This document shows positions 8,759 through 8,806 of a stretch of 8,806 nt of DNA, one piece after another; position 1 is the first letter of the stretch; every line of letters starts with the position of its first letter. Source of the DNA: Caryophanales bacterium UBA782 (GTDB lineage: Bacteria > Bacillota_I > Bacilli_A > RFN20 > CAG-826); assembly GCA_002296455.1 (NCBI GenBank), contig DBJG01000024.1:1-8806 (forward strand), in the 5' to 3' direction. The translations under genes and the position numbers were made by a program. The notes under the pieces were generated by a model. That model saw nothing but the letters and a program-made list of their open reading frames with translations. It was not told the DNA's origin and made no database searches.

Positions 8759-8765
8759 TTATCAT
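8738..8765 (+). promoter_or_regulatory. Candidate sigma-A-type promoter for the last gene
   Basis: TTGCCT (8738-8743; 4 of 6 to TTGACA) and TATCAT (8760-8765; 5 of 6 to TATAAT) are spaced by 16 bases. Transcription would begin about 7 bases after the -10 box, at or next to ATG 8773, giving a leaderless mRNA. That agrees with the lack of a ribosome binding site before this ATG. The match is moderate and the region is AT-rich, so this is tentative. Confidence 0.4.
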
Positions 8766-8772
8766 TATCTAT

Positions 8773-8806
8773 ATGAAAAAGTGCAAGAACTGTGGGACTA
8801 TCGTCC
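8773..8806 (+). CDS. N-terminus of a probable zinc-ribbon protein (cut by window end)
   Basis: ATG 8773 opens MKKCKNCGTIV before the window ends. A Cys-x2-Cys-Gly at residues 4-8 straight after the start is the usual opening of small zinc-ribbon domains, often found at the N-terminus of bacterial membrane or regulatory proteins; the second Cys pair would lie outside the window. There is no Shine-Dalgarno sequence before this ATG. The same frame is open further upstream to ATG 8698, which would add 25 residues beginning MNKLFEIRLRILA with a hydrophobic stretch, but the only SD-like run (AAGAGG, 8692-8697) touches that ATG with no spacer. I prefer 8773 because the zinc-ribbon start is so typical. 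Only 11 residues are visible, so function is unassigned. Confidence 0.5.
   Translation, partial: MKKCKNCGTIV

Noticed and set aside
8744..8762. tRNA-like 3' end (GAATCCTCTT with a matching AAGAGGAT upstream)
   Set aside because: The acceptor-like pairing exists, but there is no anticodon arm, no GGTTCGAAT-type T arm and no D-arm signature, so no tRNA is called.
1..8806. CRISPR arrays, insertion sequences, phage or defence genes
   Set aside because: No direct repeat arrays, transposase-like frames or terminal repeats were seen; nearly all of the window is conserved housekeeping coding sequence.

Overview
The window is a stretch of a bacterial transcription and translation super-operon, all on the plus strand: the 3' end of rplL (ribosomal protein L7/L12), a small RsmC-like rRNA methyltransferase (B. 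subtilis YbxB type), rpoB (RNA polymerase beta, 1237 aa) and rpoC (beta', 1343 aa). A strong intrinsic terminator follows rpoC. About 160 bases of intergenic sequence then lead to the first codons of what looks like a zinc-ribbon protein, cut by the window edge.

The order rplL - methyltransferase - rpoB - rpoC is the Bacillus/Firmicutes arrangement. RpoB and RpoC resemble Bacillus-type proteins overall, but RpoB carries Asn at the E. coli 526 position, a residue known from Mollicutes, and beta' is longer than in Bacillus. The genes use TGG for Trp, contain no in-frame TGA, and all four visible stops are TAA. I infer a Bacilli/Erysipelotrichia/Mycoplasmatota-related Firmicute, perhaps an uncultured gut-type lineage, using the standard reading of TGA. 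The species cannot be named from this window.

Layout: 1-143 rplL tail; 144-229 intergenic with a 13-bp hairpin that may act as a leaky terminator separating abundant ribosomal protein expression from less abundant polymerase expression; 230-832 methyltransferase; 836-4549 rpoB, 3 bases after the methyltransferase stop and with its ribosome binding site inside the methyltransferase's last codons; 4569-8600 rpoC; 8616-8645 terminator; 8646-8772 intergenic with inverted repeats and a candidate promoter; 8773 to the end, a partial zinc-ribbon gene.

No new multi-gene system is visible. The part most worth a second look is the polymerase active centre. Several positions that are nearly invariant in the bacterial sequences I can recall are changed together: the rifampicin pocket (His526 to Asn, Pro567 to Gln), fork loop 2 of beta (the usual TRERAG reads ARKRVS), the bridge helix (Leu783 to Gly) and the trigger loop (Met932 to Leu, Thr934 to Val), all in E. 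coli numbering. These suggest intrinsic insensitivity to rifampicin and possibly to streptolydigin. Comparisons with E. coli and B. subtilis are from memory, not from an alignment run here.
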